64,000 bases of DNA, from assembly GCF_036250735.1 (NCBI RefSeq), contig NZ_CP109430.1:124001-188000 (forward strand), in the 5' to 3' direction. Both the position numbers and the translations under genes were made by a program. Origin of the DNA: Streptosporangium sp. NBC_01495. Its GTDB lineage: Bacteria; Actinomycetota; Actinomycetes; Streptosporangiales; Streptosporangiaceae. Positions within the stretch are counted from its first letter, which is position 1, and each line of letters opens with the position of its first letter. Positions 10,034 to 18,646 of the stretch are shown piece by piece. The notes beneath the pieces are model-generated. The model had not been told where the DNA came from. It searched no databases and saw only the letters and a list, made by a program, of their open reading frames with translations.

Positions 10034-10843
10034 TCAGGGGTGTTCGGACACCTGGTGACCGGCGAGCGGGAGGCGGAGGATGAACCGCGCGCCGCCCATG
10101 GCGGAGTCCTCCACGTTGATGGTTCCCCGATGGGCTTCGGCGATGTCACGGGCGATCGTGAGGCCGAGGCCGGTGCCTCCCCGGTTGCGGCAGCGGGCCG
10201 TGTCCAGCCGGGTGAACCGTTCGAAGATCCTTTCTCGGTCGGCGGCGGCGATGCCGTCACCGTCGTCGGCGACGGCGAGTTCGCCGTACCGGCCGTTCCG
10301 GCACACCTCGACCAGCACCGCGTGCCTGGCGTGGCGCTGGGCGTTGTCCAGGAGATTGGCGAGGAGGCGGGCGATCTCCGCGTCGACGACGTTCGCCCTC
10401 ACCCCGGGAGCGAGCCGCAGCCGTACGGGGACACCGTTTCCGCGCCGCGAGACCGCGGCGCGCACCGTTTCCCCCAGATCGACGTTGACGAACGCGTCAG
10501 GTGTGTTCGCCCCCACCTTCGCCAGCACCAGCAGGTCGGTGACGATCGTCTGGAGCCGGTCGACGCCCTCCAGCGCGTCCTCCAGAAGCTCGTCCAGATC
10601 TGTCTCCTCGGGGTGCAGCCGCGCCTCTTCCAGAAGCGTTCTGAGTCCGGCGATCGGCGTGAACAGCTCGTGTGAGGCGTCGGACACGAATCGGCGCTGC
10701 TGGGTCAGCGACTTGTCGATCCGGCTCCTGGCGTTCTCCAGCCGGTTCAGCAGGTTGCCGGTGGCCAGAGCGAGATGCATGATCTCGTCTGACCTCGGAA
10801 GGCCGTGGAACCCGTTACTCAGATCCTTGGCACGCGGCGACAT
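10034..10843 (-). CDS. histidine kinase lacking its sensor region, possibly decayed
   Basis: The 269 residues contain the end of a HAMP-like linker (LALATGNLLNRLENARSR), a HisKA segment and an HATPase domain (LLANLLDNAQRHA, VADDGDGI, GGTGLGLTIARDIAEAHRG). The usual transmembrane sensor and full HAMP domain are missing, and 400 bases upstream do not encode them. The H-box reads SHELFTPI rather than SHELRTPI, replacing a strongly conserved Arg with Phe. No Shine-Dalgarno sequence precedes the ATG and no response-regulator gene adjoins it. This may be a remnant of an OmpR-partner kinase or a soluble kinase; the nucleotide-binding half looks intact. Confidence 0.65.
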   Translation of the reverse strand: MSPRAKDLSNGFHGLPRSDEIMHLALATGNLLNRLENARSRIDKSLTQQRRFVSDASHELFTPIAGLRTLLEEARLHPEETDLDELLEDALEGVDRLQTIVTDLLVLAKVGANTPDAFVNVDLGETVRAAVSRRGNGVPVRLRLAPGVRANVVDAEIARLLANLLDNAQRHARHAVLVEVCRNGRYGELAVADDGDGIAAADRERIFERFTRLDTARCRNRGGTGLGLTIARDIAEAHRGTINVEDSAMGGARFILRLPLAGHQVSEHP

Positions 10844-11264
10844 GGAAGTCCGTTTCGGTATGCGTCGATGAGTGCGCTTTCGTTGACGGCGATGGAGCCT
10901 CTCACCTGCGGCTCGACGGCCGGGGGGGAACCTTCCAGCCCTGGACGGTTGCCCATCGCCTCATGATGCCGCCCACGCCGCCCGCCGTCTGCGCTGGCAG
11001 CCTCCGTTTGCCCCTTCATGCCAGCCGGGCTCCCGGCATTCCCGCCAGCCGTAATGCGCCGCCGCCCTCTCCCGAGTACCATCCGCCGCCCGCGGCCGGG
11101 ATCCGTCCACCCGGCGTGGTCGAGGTGTCCAGCGCGACGACCGGTACGGGTTCGGCGGGAGGTATCGGAATGCTGATGATTCTTGACCAAGGCTGTCGAG
11201 CCCATCGTGATCTGGGTAAAGTGCGGATCGATCGTTTTGCCCAGCTTTCCGGGGAGTTCAGGAC
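10844..11264. other. gap between truncated kinase and secreted-protein gene
   Basis: About 420 bases without a convincing gene. Open frames here are short and lack coding character. The promoter of the secreted-protein gene must lie in the last 100 bases, where the sequence is less G/C-rich. No clear -35/-10 pair stands out; a TTGACC at 11183 lacks a good partner. Confidence 0.5.
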
Positions 11265-12590
11265 ATGCGACTTACACTGCGCCGGGCTCTCGCCGTGGGC
11301 GCCACGCTCGCGCTCGTCGGTGTTCTGACACCCGGGGCCGCATACTCACAGGAAGACCCCCGCAGCTGTAACGACCTGCTGGGGCCGGACACCCCGGCCT
11401 ACGTCGTCTGCGAGTGGCTGGCCAAGCCCGACGAGGCCCTCGGGGTCGCGCTGTTCTGGGGGGCCGACGACAACGCCAACCTCAAGGAGGCCACCCCGAG
11501 CGACGGCAAGTTCATCGACTGCTCGGCCGCCGGGTCGGTCTGCCCGGAGGCGCCCGGTGGCGGTTCCGAGGGCGACGAGAACTCGCCCTTCCCCGAGGGG
11601 GCCGGAGACGGTGGCCTGCCCGAGTGCGAGGCGGGCCAGCCGTGCTCGGTCGACGGGCACGATGAGGGCGGCGACGGCACGGTCGCCGGATCCGAGCAGA
11701 CCGGCACTCCCGTCCCGACGCCGACCCCCACCGGTGCCCAGGACCCGGCGGCGGCCGCGGCCGCGGCGCAGACTCCGGCCGGTCAGGCGATCACCGCGGC
11801 GAAGGCCGTGCAGCTGAGGGTCTGGGTCGACACCGAGCTGGCCGACGACTGGAAGGCCGGCGCCGAGACCTTCGCCGCCGCCGTCAAGCGCATCGGCGCG
11901 CTGGCCGCGCGCCCCGAGGTCGCGGGCATCCGGTTCACCTCCCAGCTGGGCTACAACACCACGTTCAAGACGGACGAGGAGATCACCGCGTTCGTCACCG
12001 CGGCCTCCGACGCCCTCCGCCAGGTCGCGCCCGGCAAGCGGCTGGGCATCCACACCGTGGTGCCCGAGCTCGCCTGCGGCGCGAACGACACCTGCAAGGC
12101 CGAGATGCGCAAGCGGTACCCGCTGCTCGCTCCCGAGAAGATCGAGTCTCCCCTGATCGCGGGCCGCGTCGACCAGCTCTCCCTGGACAGCGGCCTGCTG
12201 TACGGCGGCTACGACGCCTGGAAGATCAACGCCGAGCAGGCCCACCTCAACCAGTGGATCCAGGTCCGCGCCCGGTCGTGGGACGTCCTGGCCCAGATCG
12301 CCGCGGAGGAGACCGGGCTCGTCGGCCAGGTGACCGACACCAAGGTCGCCTCCCGGCTGTCGGTGCCCGTCAAGGACGGCGCCGCCCAGCAGGTGAACGT
12401 GTGGACCAGCGTCCAGAACGCCCAGGGCACCGTGACCCGGCTGACCGCCTGGGACCAGCTGAAGAAGCTCAACCCGATCCAGCGTCGCCTGGCCGCCGTC
12501 TACAACCCGGCCGGCCCCGAGACGGACATGACCACCGACATCAAGAAGCTCTCCGAGGTCTTCGGCCAGATCTATCTCACGACCGCCTGA
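11265..12590 (+). CDS. secreted protein of unknown function
   Basis: The 441-residue protein has a classical Sec signal peptide (MRLTLRRALAVGATLALVGV... cleaved near GAAYSQ). A small Cys-containing segment follows at 30-130, then an acidic Gly-rich region and a Thr/Pro/Ala linker (TPVPTPTPTGAQ) at about 145-180. The C-terminal 260-residue domain is alpha/beta in character, with LRVWVDTELADDW and RLGIHTVVPELACG. I do not recognise the family. The C-terminal half has the alternating pattern of a TIM-barrel-like enzyme, which is speculation. The ATG at 11265 follows GGGGAG by eight bases. Confidence 0.75.
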   Translation: MRLTLRRALAVGATLALVGVLTPGAAYSQEDPRSCNDLLGPDTPAYVVCEWLAKPDEALGVALFWGADDNANLKEATPSDGKFIDCSAAGSVCPEAPGGGSEGDENSPFPEGAGDGGLPECEAGQPCSVDGHDEGGDGTVAGSEQTGTPVPTPTPTGAQDPAAAAAAAQTPAGQAITAAKAVQLRVWVDTELADDWKAGAETFAAAVKRIGALAARPEVAGIRFTSQLGYNTTFKTDEEITAFVTAASDALRQVAPGKRLGIHTVVPELACGANDTCKAEMRKRYPLLAPEKIESPLIAGRVDQLSLDSGLLYGGYDAWKINAEQAHLNQWIQVRARSWDVLAQIAAEETGLVGQVTDTKVASRLSVPVKDGAAQQVNVWTSVQNAQGTVTRLTAWDQLKKLNPIQRRLAAVYNPAGPETDMTTDIKKLSEVFGQIYLTTA

Positions 12591-12617
12591 GACCCCGCCG
12601 GCGAGCCACCTCGGGAG

Positions 12618-14291
12618 TCACCTGCTCTCGAGGTCGGTGAGGTGCTCCATCGCGGTGAGGTCGATCTCCATGGCGCTCGTCCCCGAGGGCAGGCCCAGCG
12701 CCTGAACCGTACCGGCGCGCAGCTCGCCCGCATGGCCCAGCACGGTCTCGCCGACGAGTAGCTCCAGGCAGCGGCCGGGCAGCCAGGGCGCGTACTCGGT
12801 GGGCCGGGTGACCAGTCCGGCCCCCATGACGTGCGCCGCCGTGCGCGCGGCGTCGACCGCGCGGGCCCACGACGACTCGCCGGTCAGGGCGGCGGCGAGG
12901 TGGCGGGGCTGGACCGGGATGGTGGCGTTCAACGCGGCGAGCTGGTCGTCGGTGGGGCGGTGGTCCGCCCGGGGGAGGGGCGGGAGGCCGTCGCTCGGGC
13001 GGGGCGCGAAGACCGCCCCCTGATCGAAGAGCGCCGGATCGTGGTTTCCCCGGGTGAGGTTGAGGCCCAGCGCGGTCAGCAGCCCGGGGAGGAGCGTGGT
13101 GCGCAGCGACGGCTCGCGCGGGCTGATCGGGTTCGTGAGCGTCAGCGTGGCGCGGCGCGGGTCGTCGGCCGCGAGGCCGAAGGCGTCCCACACGGCGTCG
13201 CAGACGAAGGGGAAACCCGGCGTCTCGACGTATCCCGCTCCCGCCAGCGCGTGCCCGATCCGCCGCCGCAGGCTCTGCGATCGGGACAGCCCTCCACCGG
13301 CCTCCCGTCTCCGCACACTCCTGGCACCGTGGCCGCGCGCCAGCGGGATGGTCTCCATGTCGGGTACGGCCCGCGCGGCCGGTACGGCCCGCGTCGTGGC
13401 CGTGGCCCGGGGAAAGGGCCTGGGTCGTGGCCTGCCGGGGGCGAACTCGTCCATTCCGAGGGGGAAGCGGATGTCGCCGTCGACGACGTCGCGCATGTCC
13501 CTCAGCCCGTGCCGGAGCATCAGCGTGCGCTCGATGCCCATGCCGAAGGCGAAGGCGCCGTACTTGTGCGGATCGACGCCGCAGGCGGCCAGCACCCGGG
13601 GATGGACCATGCCGCACCCGCCCCACTCGATCCAGCCCTCGCCGCCGCACGTCCCGCACGGATCCGCAGGGCCCTCTGCGGGGCCCTCCACGGGGGTGCC
13701 CTCCCGGGGATCCTCTTCCGAGACGTCACGGCAGACCGCGCACTCCACGTCGACCTCCGCCGACGGATCGGTGTAGGTGAACCGCCGGGCGCGGAGCCGG
13801 GTCGCCGTGCCCCTGCCGAACATGGAGGTGGCGAAGTGGTCGAGGGTCTTCTTCAGGTCGACCATGGTGAGGCCCAGGTCGACGGCGAGGCCCTCGACCT
13901 GGTTGAACACCGGGCTGTGGGTGGCGTCGGCCGCGTCGGGACGGAAGACGCGGCCCGTACAGATCATCCGGAGGGGCGGGGGCGTGCCGAGCATCGCCCT
14001 CACCTGCACCGGTGAGGTGTGCGTACGCAGCACGAGGCCCGATCTCCGGCCGGGACCCGAGGGGTCCTCGACGTAGAAGGTGCGTTCGGGGGCGCGGGAG
14101 GGGTGGCGGTCGTCCATGTTGAGGGCGTCGAAGGCGAACCACTCGGCCTCGACCTCGGGCCCCTCGGCGACGCGGTAGCCGAGGTCGAGGAAGACATCGG
14201 TTATCTGCTCGGCCATGACGGTCACCGGATGCCGGGCCCCACGCGAGTCATGCGGCGCGCTCCCGGCGCGGCCGCTGGATGCGCTCCTCAT
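12618..14291 (-). CDS. single-chain fusion of phenylalanyl-tRNA synthetase alpha and beta core pieces
   Basis: Residues 15-280 match the catalytic core of Phe[42 protein letters not shown], Zn-ribbon-like CAVC and CGTC pairs, [14 protein letters not shown] and motif 3 [11 protein letters not shown]. After a low-complexity Arg/Pro/Ala linker (about 285-340), residues 345-557 match the core domain of PheT ([52 protein letters not shown]). The PheS tRNA-binding coiled coil is absent, as are the PheT B1-B5 editing region and the C-terminal anticodon-binding domain. This cannot replace the normal enzyme fully. It may be a drug-insensitive paralogue, an amino-acid-activating enzyme or a remnant. 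The ATG at 14291 keeps the conserved RGARHPVT segment; an ATG at 14354 is possible. Confidence 0.8.
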   Translation of the reverse strand: MRSASSGRAGSAPHDSRGARHPVTVMAEQITDVFLDLGYRVAEGPEVEAEWFAFDALNMDDRHPSRAPERTFYVEDPSGPGRRSGLVLRTHTSPVQVRAMLGTPPPLRMICTGRVFRPDAADATHSPVFNQVEGLAVDLGLTMVDLKKTLDHFATSMFGRGTATRLRARRFTYTDPSAEVDVECAVCRDVSEEDPREGTPVEGPAEGPADPCGTCGGEGWIEWGGCGMVHPRVLAACGVDPHKYGAFAFGMGIERTLMLRHGLRDMRDVVDGDIRFPLGMDEFAPGRPRPRPFPRATATTRAVPAARAVPDMETIPLARGHGARSVRRREAGGGLSRSQSLRRRIGHALAGAGYVETPGFPFVCDAVWDAFGLAADDPRRATLTLTNPISPREPSLRTTLLPGLLTALGLNLTRGNHDPALFDQGAVFAPRPSDGLPPLPRADHRPTDDQLAALNATIPVQPRHLAAALTGESSWARAVDAARTAAHVMGAGLVTRPTEYAPWLPGRCLELLVGETVLGHAGELRAGTVQALGLPSGTSAMEIDLTAMEHLTDLESR

Positions 14292-14991
14292 CAACTGCTT
14301 CTGCCTTCTTCCTCTGTGGGTGCTTCCCGCGTTCTCCCGAGGAGGGCTGCTCACGAGGCGGTCAGGCGAAAGCCGCCGGATCGCCTTCCGGCCGGGATGT
14401 GACGGGAAGCGAGCGGAAGCGCGGATCGTGGCGACCGGACGACCTCACGCGTGAGACGCGAGATCACCTTCTGGAAAGGGATCGGTGTGCGACGCCCGTT
14501 CGGGAACATCGGCGTTCACACGTCACTCCGAGCCTTCGCTACGCTGTGCGCTCATGTGACTACCCAAAGTTATTGCCCGGTCAATGACGAGTCAACATGC
14601 CGCCAGGTCGGTGGCGGAGCCGGGGGGCGGGGAGGCCGCCCGATCGTGAGTGGGGGATCGGCGGCGTACGTCCGCTTTCCCGGCGAGGATTTCCCGGCGG
14701 GGATTTCCGGCGGGATCCAACAGGGCCGGTGGGGCGGCCGGGGTGGGACCGGCGAGGGCGGGGCTGACCGGGGCGAGGCCGGTGGGATCGGGGACGGCGG
14801 GGCCGGACCCGATCGGGGCGCCCGGCCCGGGTGTGGGCGGGGTGCCCCGATCAGGTCCGGTTCGTTGACCGGTCAGGGCCTGGGGCGTCCGGATCGGATC
14901 CGGAGGAGGTCGGACCGGTCCGGGTGTCCGGGTCGGGGCCTGAAGGTCAGGCCGGTCCGGGTTCTCGGGTGCCCGGGTCGGGTCCCGAAGG
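14292..14991. other. G/C-rich gap with repeated gggtcgg/ccgggt motifs
   Basis: Seven hundred bases with no convincing gene. From 14690 to 15000 the + strand is an irregular chain of short direct repeats built on ggtcgggtc, ccggtccgg and gaaggtcagcc. The 5' leader of the PheS-PheT fusion gene lies at the left end; I could not identify a T-box specifier or antiterminator in it. Confidence 0.5.
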
Positions 14992-15207
14992 TCAGCCCGC
15001 CCGGGTCTGGGCGAGGTAGCCGGCGAACTCCTCCAGGGAGATGAGGCCGTCGCTGTCCTGGTCGATCCTGGCGACGGCCGTCGCGGCCGCCTCCGGGGTG
15101 ATCGGCTGGCCGAGCACCTCCATGAGCCTCGTCAGCTCGGGGACCGAGATGAGGCCGTCACCGTCAACATCAACGATCTTAAAAGTCGTCGCGTAGTCGT
15201 CCGCCAC
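14992..15207 (-). CDS. small EF-hand calcium-binding protein
   Basis: This 71-residue protein consists almost entirely of two EF hands. The loops DVDGDGLISVPE (residues 13-24) and DQDSDGLISLEE (about 49-60) have the D-x-D-x-D-G-x-I-x-x-x-E ligand pattern, so both should bind calcium. The length and layout match the small calmodulin-like (calerythrin/CabD-type) proteins of actinomycetes, which buffer or sense cytosolic calcium. The start is GTG at 15207 with a modest AAGGCGG upstream. It stands alone and no partner gene is evident. Confidence 0.9.
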   Translation of the reverse strand: MADDYATTFKIVDVDGDGLISVPELTRLMEVLGQPITPEAAATAVARIDQDSDGLISLEEFAGYLAQTRAG

Positions 15208-15429
15208 GATTGCATCCGCCTTCGGCAGCAGGGAAATCAGACGCCAAGCACACTAGCGGGATTCGAGGCGCATCCTCCGGTTGATCGGATAGGGATACGC
15301 GTGCAGGGGGGCGCCGCACGGCGGGTCCGCGACGGCGTTCGTCCTCCCGAATGTCGCCACCGGCACGGCGGGCGGCCGAGGATGACCCGCCGTCGTTCGC
15401 CGCCCGCGTCCAGCCGCAGGCGATGCCGA

Positions 15430-16635
15430 CTACGTCAACAAGGCGGCCGGGACCGGGATCGGCCGGCCTCCGGTCTCCTGGGGTTCCCGGCCCAGCCGCC
15501 TGACCGGCTTGATCAACAGCAGCGCCGCCACCACGCCGACCGTCACCAGGGCCGACCCCAGCATGAAGACGCGCGGTTCGACCAGCGTGGTGACCGGACC
15601 GGCCAGCGCCTGCCCGACCGCCATGCCCGCGACCGACCCGGCCACCTGGTAGGCGTTGACCCGGTTCACCACGTCCGGCGCGATCTGCGTCTGCACGCTG
15701 GTCGACCACATCACCGACCAGAACGCCAGCGCGCACCCCCCGAGCAGGTGCCCGGCCATCAGCAGCGGCAGCGGCAGCCCGAGCGCGACCGTCAGCGGCA
15801 CCGCCACGTACCCGCTCAGCGCCACCGCCCCGGCCGCCAGTGGCCTGCGCGGCCTGAGCCTGATCGCCACCAGCCCGCCCAGCACGGTGCCGAGGCCGAG
15901 CGCCGCCATCACCCAGCCGTAGTCGGCCCCGATGACCTGCGACGACAGCGGCACGTACGGCCCGATCACCAGAACGCCCCAGAACACCCAGACCAGGATG
16001 ACCGACCACATCCAGCTCCTGGCCTTGAACTCCTCCCAGCCTCTTCGCAGGTCGCTCAGCACGTCGGAGGGCTCCGGCCTGGGGACGGTGACCCGGACCA
16101 GCAGCAGGCACACCCCGCTGACCAGGAACGTCGCGGCGTCCACCGTGTATACGAAGACCGGCCCGGCGACGACGACGAGGACTCCGGCCAGTGCGGGACC
16201 CATCAGATGGGTGACCGCCTCGGCGATCTTCAGCGTCGCGTTGGCCCGCTGCGGATCCCTGGCGACCAGGGAGACCATGCCGTTGACGCCCGGTTCGAAC
16301 ACTCCGGCGGCCATGCCCGACAAGCACGCCGTCACCAGCAACAGGGCGTACGGCGGAGCACCGTCCAGGAAGGCGACGGCCACGACCCCCTGGGTGACGA
16401 CCCTGACCACGTCCGCGCCGATCATCAAGCGCCGGGCGCCGATCCGGTCGGCGACCACCCCGCCGAACAACATGACCAGCACGGCCGACGCGGTCCAGAG
16501 CGCGAGCACGTAGCCGACGCCCGCGATCCCATAGACTTTCCCGATCGCCAGCGCCGAGGCGACGGGCATCATCGCGTCACCGAGCAGCGAGATCGTGCGG
16601 GCCACGAAGTAGAGGGTGAAACTCCTCGTCCACAT
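15430..16635 (-). CDS. MFS efflux transporter
   Basis: A 401-residue major-facilitator transporter with about twelve hydrophobic helices. It has the loop 2-3 motif GGVVADRIGARRL and resembles the enterobactin-exporter/MFS_3 (EntS-like) group, which export drugs or siderophores. The ATG at 16635 puts the first helix at the N-terminus; an earlier in-frame start would add 40 residues that overlap the divergent regulator's promoter. It is divergently transcribed from the GATase1-AraC regulator at 16708, with only 72 bases between the start codons. Control by that regulator is likely. Confidence 0.88.
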   Translation of the reverse strand: MWTRSFTLYFVARTISLLGDAMMPVASALAIGKVYGIAGVGYVLALWTASAVLVMLFGGVVADRIGARRLMIGADVVRVVTQGVVAVAFLDGAPPYALLLVTACLSGMAAGVFEPGVNGMVSLVARDPQRANATLKIAEAVTHLMGPALAGVLVVVAGPVFVYTVDAATFLVSGVCLLLVRVTVPRPEPSDVLSDLRRGWEEFKARSWMWSVILVWVFWGVLVIGPYVPLSSQVIGADYGWVMAALGLGTVLGGLVAIRLRPRRPLAAGAVALSGYVAVPLTVALGLPLPLLMAGHLLGGCALAFWSVMWSTSVQTQIAPDVVNRVNAYQVAGSVAGMAVGQALAGPVTTLVEPRVFMLGSALVTVGVVAALLLIKPVRRLGREPQETGGRPIPVPAALLT

Positions 16636-16676
16636 GAGCCCCAATTCTGGATTTTTCCAGATCAGAGCACCGGTGT

Positions 16677-16695
16677 CCCAAATGACATCATTGGG
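16677..16695. promoter_or_regulatory. candidate operator between MFS and AraC-type genes
   Basis: An interrupted palindrome CCCAA-N9-TTGGG lies midway in the 72-base divergent region. It is A/T-rich in the middle and well placed to control both promoters. Binding by the adjacent regulator is inference. Confidence 0.4.
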
Positions 16696-16707
16696 TACAT
16701 TTGCGCC

Positions 16708-17679
16708 ATGCCCCTGGATTGCCCGGAAACGCCCTCGACGTCCTCCAGCCCGCATCGCGTGGTCGCCTTGGTCGCCCCGAACCAGGAGCTCTACCCGGTC
16801 ACCTCCGCCTCAGCCGTCTTCGGCTACCACGGCCCCGACATCCCCCAGCACTACAGCTTCAGCCAGTGCGCCGAACACCCCGGCTCCCTGCCCACCACCC
16901 TCGGCGTCCCCATCCAGGTGGACAGCGGCCTCGAAGCCCTCGACGACGCCGACACCGTGCTCATCGCGGGCTGGACCTTCACCCCCTCGCCCGCCGTACT
17001 CCACGCGGTCTCCCAAGCCCATGCCCGAGGCGCCCGCATCGTCGCCGTCTGCGCCGGAATCTTCATCCCCGCCGCCCTGGGCCTCCTGGACGGCCGCCGC
17101 GCCTCCGTCCACTGGGAACTCTCCGGCGAACTCGCCGCCCGCCACCCCCGCGTCATCCCCGACGACACCGTCATCTACGTCGATCACGGCGACGTCGCCA
17201 CCGCCGGAGCCTCGGCCGCCACCCTCGACCTCTGCCTTCACCAGGTCCTCCAGGAGTACGGCGCGGCCCACGCCATGCGCATCGGCCGCCAGCTCGCCGC
17301 CGGTCCGCACCGCGAGGGCTGCCAGCGCCAGTACCCTCCCCTCCCCACCACCGGCCCCATGCCGGACTCCCTGGCCCCCCTGCTCGAATGGCTCCTCTCG
17401 CGCCTGCCCGACCAGACCACGGTCGAGGACATGGCCGCCTACTCGGGCGTCTCCCCCCGTACCCTCACCCGCCAGTTCGCCGACCAGCTCGGTGTCCCAC
17501 CCGCCCGCTGGCTGCTGGAACGCCGCCTGGCCGCCACCCGCGCCCTGCTGGAGGAGACCGACCTGCCCGTCGAGACCATCGCCACCCGCGTCGGCCTCTC
17601 CTCGGCGGTCAACCTCCGCCGCCGCTTCCACACCGCCCTGCGCACCACCCCGGCCGCCTACCGCCGCTCCTTCCGCTGA
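16708..17679 (+). CDS. GATase1-like/AraC-family transcriptional regulator
   Basis: A 323-residue regulator with an N-terminal DJ-1/PfpI-like (class I amidotransferase fold) domain at about 15-190, including the elbow IVAVCAGIFIPAALGLL with Cys. The C-terminal AraC domain lies at 215-320 and has two helix-turn-helices (TVEDMAAYSGVSPRTLTRQF and ETIATRVGLSSAVNLRRRF). This architecture is typical of FtrA/GlxA-like activators. It faces the MFS transporter and probably controls it. The ATG at 16708 is immediately upstream of the conserved region. The strand is strongly C-rich, giving long open frames in other phases that are not genes. Confidence 0.9.
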   Translation: MPLDCPETPSTSSSPHRVVALVAPNQELYPVTSASAVFGYHGPDIPQHYSFSQCAEHPGSLPTTLGVPIQVDSGLEALDDADTVLIAGWTFTPSPAVLHAVSQAHARGARIVAVCAGIFIPAALGLLDGRRASVHWELSGELAARHPRVIPDDTVIYVDHGDVATAGASAATLDLCLHQVLQEYGAAHAMRIGRQLAAGPHREGCQRQYPPLPTTGPMPDSLAPLLEWLLSRLPDQTTVEDMAAYSGVSPRTLTRQFADQLGVPPARWLLERRLAATRALLEETDLPVETIATRVGLSSAVNLRRRFHTALRTTPAAYRRSFR

Positions 17680-17761
17680 AGATCCCGGGCGGTTCCGCCG
17701 CGATCACGACCGATGGACGGGACCCTCTCCGGCTTCCGGTCGTCCCGGGCCCGGCCATGGC

Positions 17762-17794
17762 AGGGGCGCCGCCGATTCGATCGGCGGCGCCCCT
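17762..17794. terminator. hairpin terminator, 15-bp stem
   Basis: A perfect 15-base inverted repeat (AGGGGCGCCGCCGAT and its complement) with a TCG loop lies 82 bases after the AraC-type gene and 90 bases before the end of the convergent Cys-rich gene. It probably serves both. There is no U tract, as is common in this group. Confidence 0.7.
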
Positions 17795-17883
17795 CCGGCC
17801 TCGCGTCCCTTCACGTCGTCCCGCGTTCCGTCACGTCGTCCCTCCGCCGACGTGGACGGCCCGGCGAGGACCGGTCGGACGGT

Positions 17884-18240
17884 TCAGGCTCGCGCACCGG
17901 CCATGGCCTGGCACGCCTCGGCGCACACCCGGCACGCGTTGGCGCACTCCTTCATCATCGCGTCGCTGCCCATGGACATGCATGCCTCGGCGCACTTGCT
18001 CGCCACCTTCGCGCACATCGCGGCCATCTCCATCGCCATCGGCGACTGGCGCATCATCATGTCCGCGCACATGCGGGTCATGTCGGCGCAGTCCATGAGC
18101 GGACCCATCATCGCCATGTCGGCATGCCGGCCCCCCTGCATGAGGCAGTAGGTCATGGTCTGCTCGCAACGGCTGTGGCTCTCCATGCACGCGTCGATGC
18201 ACTTCTGCATCTGAGGGCTCATCTTTACCGCCTGGCTCAT
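17884..18240 (-). CDS. Cys-rich four-helix-bundle copper-storage-like protein (DUF326)
   Basis: The 118-residue protein carries about thirteen cysteines spaced along predicted helices (KCIDACMESHSRCEQTM, DCADMTRMCADMMM, MCAKVASKCAEACMSMG, ECANACRVCAEACQAM), plus many Met and a few His. This matches the DUF326/Csp family of four-helix bundles that store Cu(I) inside the bundle. It has no signal peptide, so it is a cytosolic Csp3-like form. It has a good start context and no clear operon partner. Copper binding is inferred from the family and the Cys pattern. Confidence 0.88.
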   Translation of the reverse strand: MSQAVKMSPQMQKCIDACMESHSRCEQTMTYCLMQGGRHADMAMMGPLMDCADMTRMCADMMMRQSPMAMEMAAMCAKVASKCAEACMSMGSDAMMKECANACRVCAEACQAMAGARA

Positions 18241-18407
18241 GCTTTCTCCCCGTTTTCGTGACCGCTCTACTTCAACGGCCGAAGATCTCGCAACAGTGTT
18301 GTGCCCCTGTCGAGTGCCGCTGCCTGCCGAGAAGTTCTGCCTTTAGCCACAGATGGGAATAGTTTTGTGGATAAATTCACCCATCATTTGTAGGGTTAGT
18401 AGGAAAA

Positions 18408-18448
18408 GGGGGAGGCGGTCCGACTCCCCTGGTCGGACCGCCTCCCCC
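18408..18448 (-). terminator. rho-independent terminator on the minus strand
   Basis: A perfect 17-base inverted repeat (GGGGGAGGCGGTCCGAC and its complement, 7-base loop) is followed on the minus strand by CCTTTTCC. It lies about 200 bases beyond the secDF stop codon, past the 14-bp repeat array, and should end secDF transcription. Confidence 0.75.
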
Positions 18449-18509
18449 CGGCCGCCACCGGGCCGCCACCGTGGTCGGCCGGGTGTCACCAGGCCACCGT
18501 CGTGGTCGG

Positions 18510-18593
18510 CCCGTCTCCACCGGCCCGTCTCCACCGGCCCGTCTCCACCGGCCCGTCTCCACCGGCCCGTCTCCACCGGCCCGTCTCCACCGG
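18510..18593. repeat. 14-bp perfect tandem repeat, six copies
   Basis: Six exact copies of cccgtctccaccgg run without interruption, flanked by degenerate copies on both sides and by three copies of a gtcaccgc-type motif. The array lies in the 3' untranslated region of secDF, before its terminator. Confidence 0.95.
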
Positions 18594-18646
18594 GCCACCG
18601 CCGTCAGGTCACCGCTGTCAGGTCACCGCCGTCGGATTCATCGTGG

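Noticed and set aside
18510..18593. Possible CRISPR array
   Set aside because: The 14-bp units are contiguous with no spacers and no cas genes nearby.
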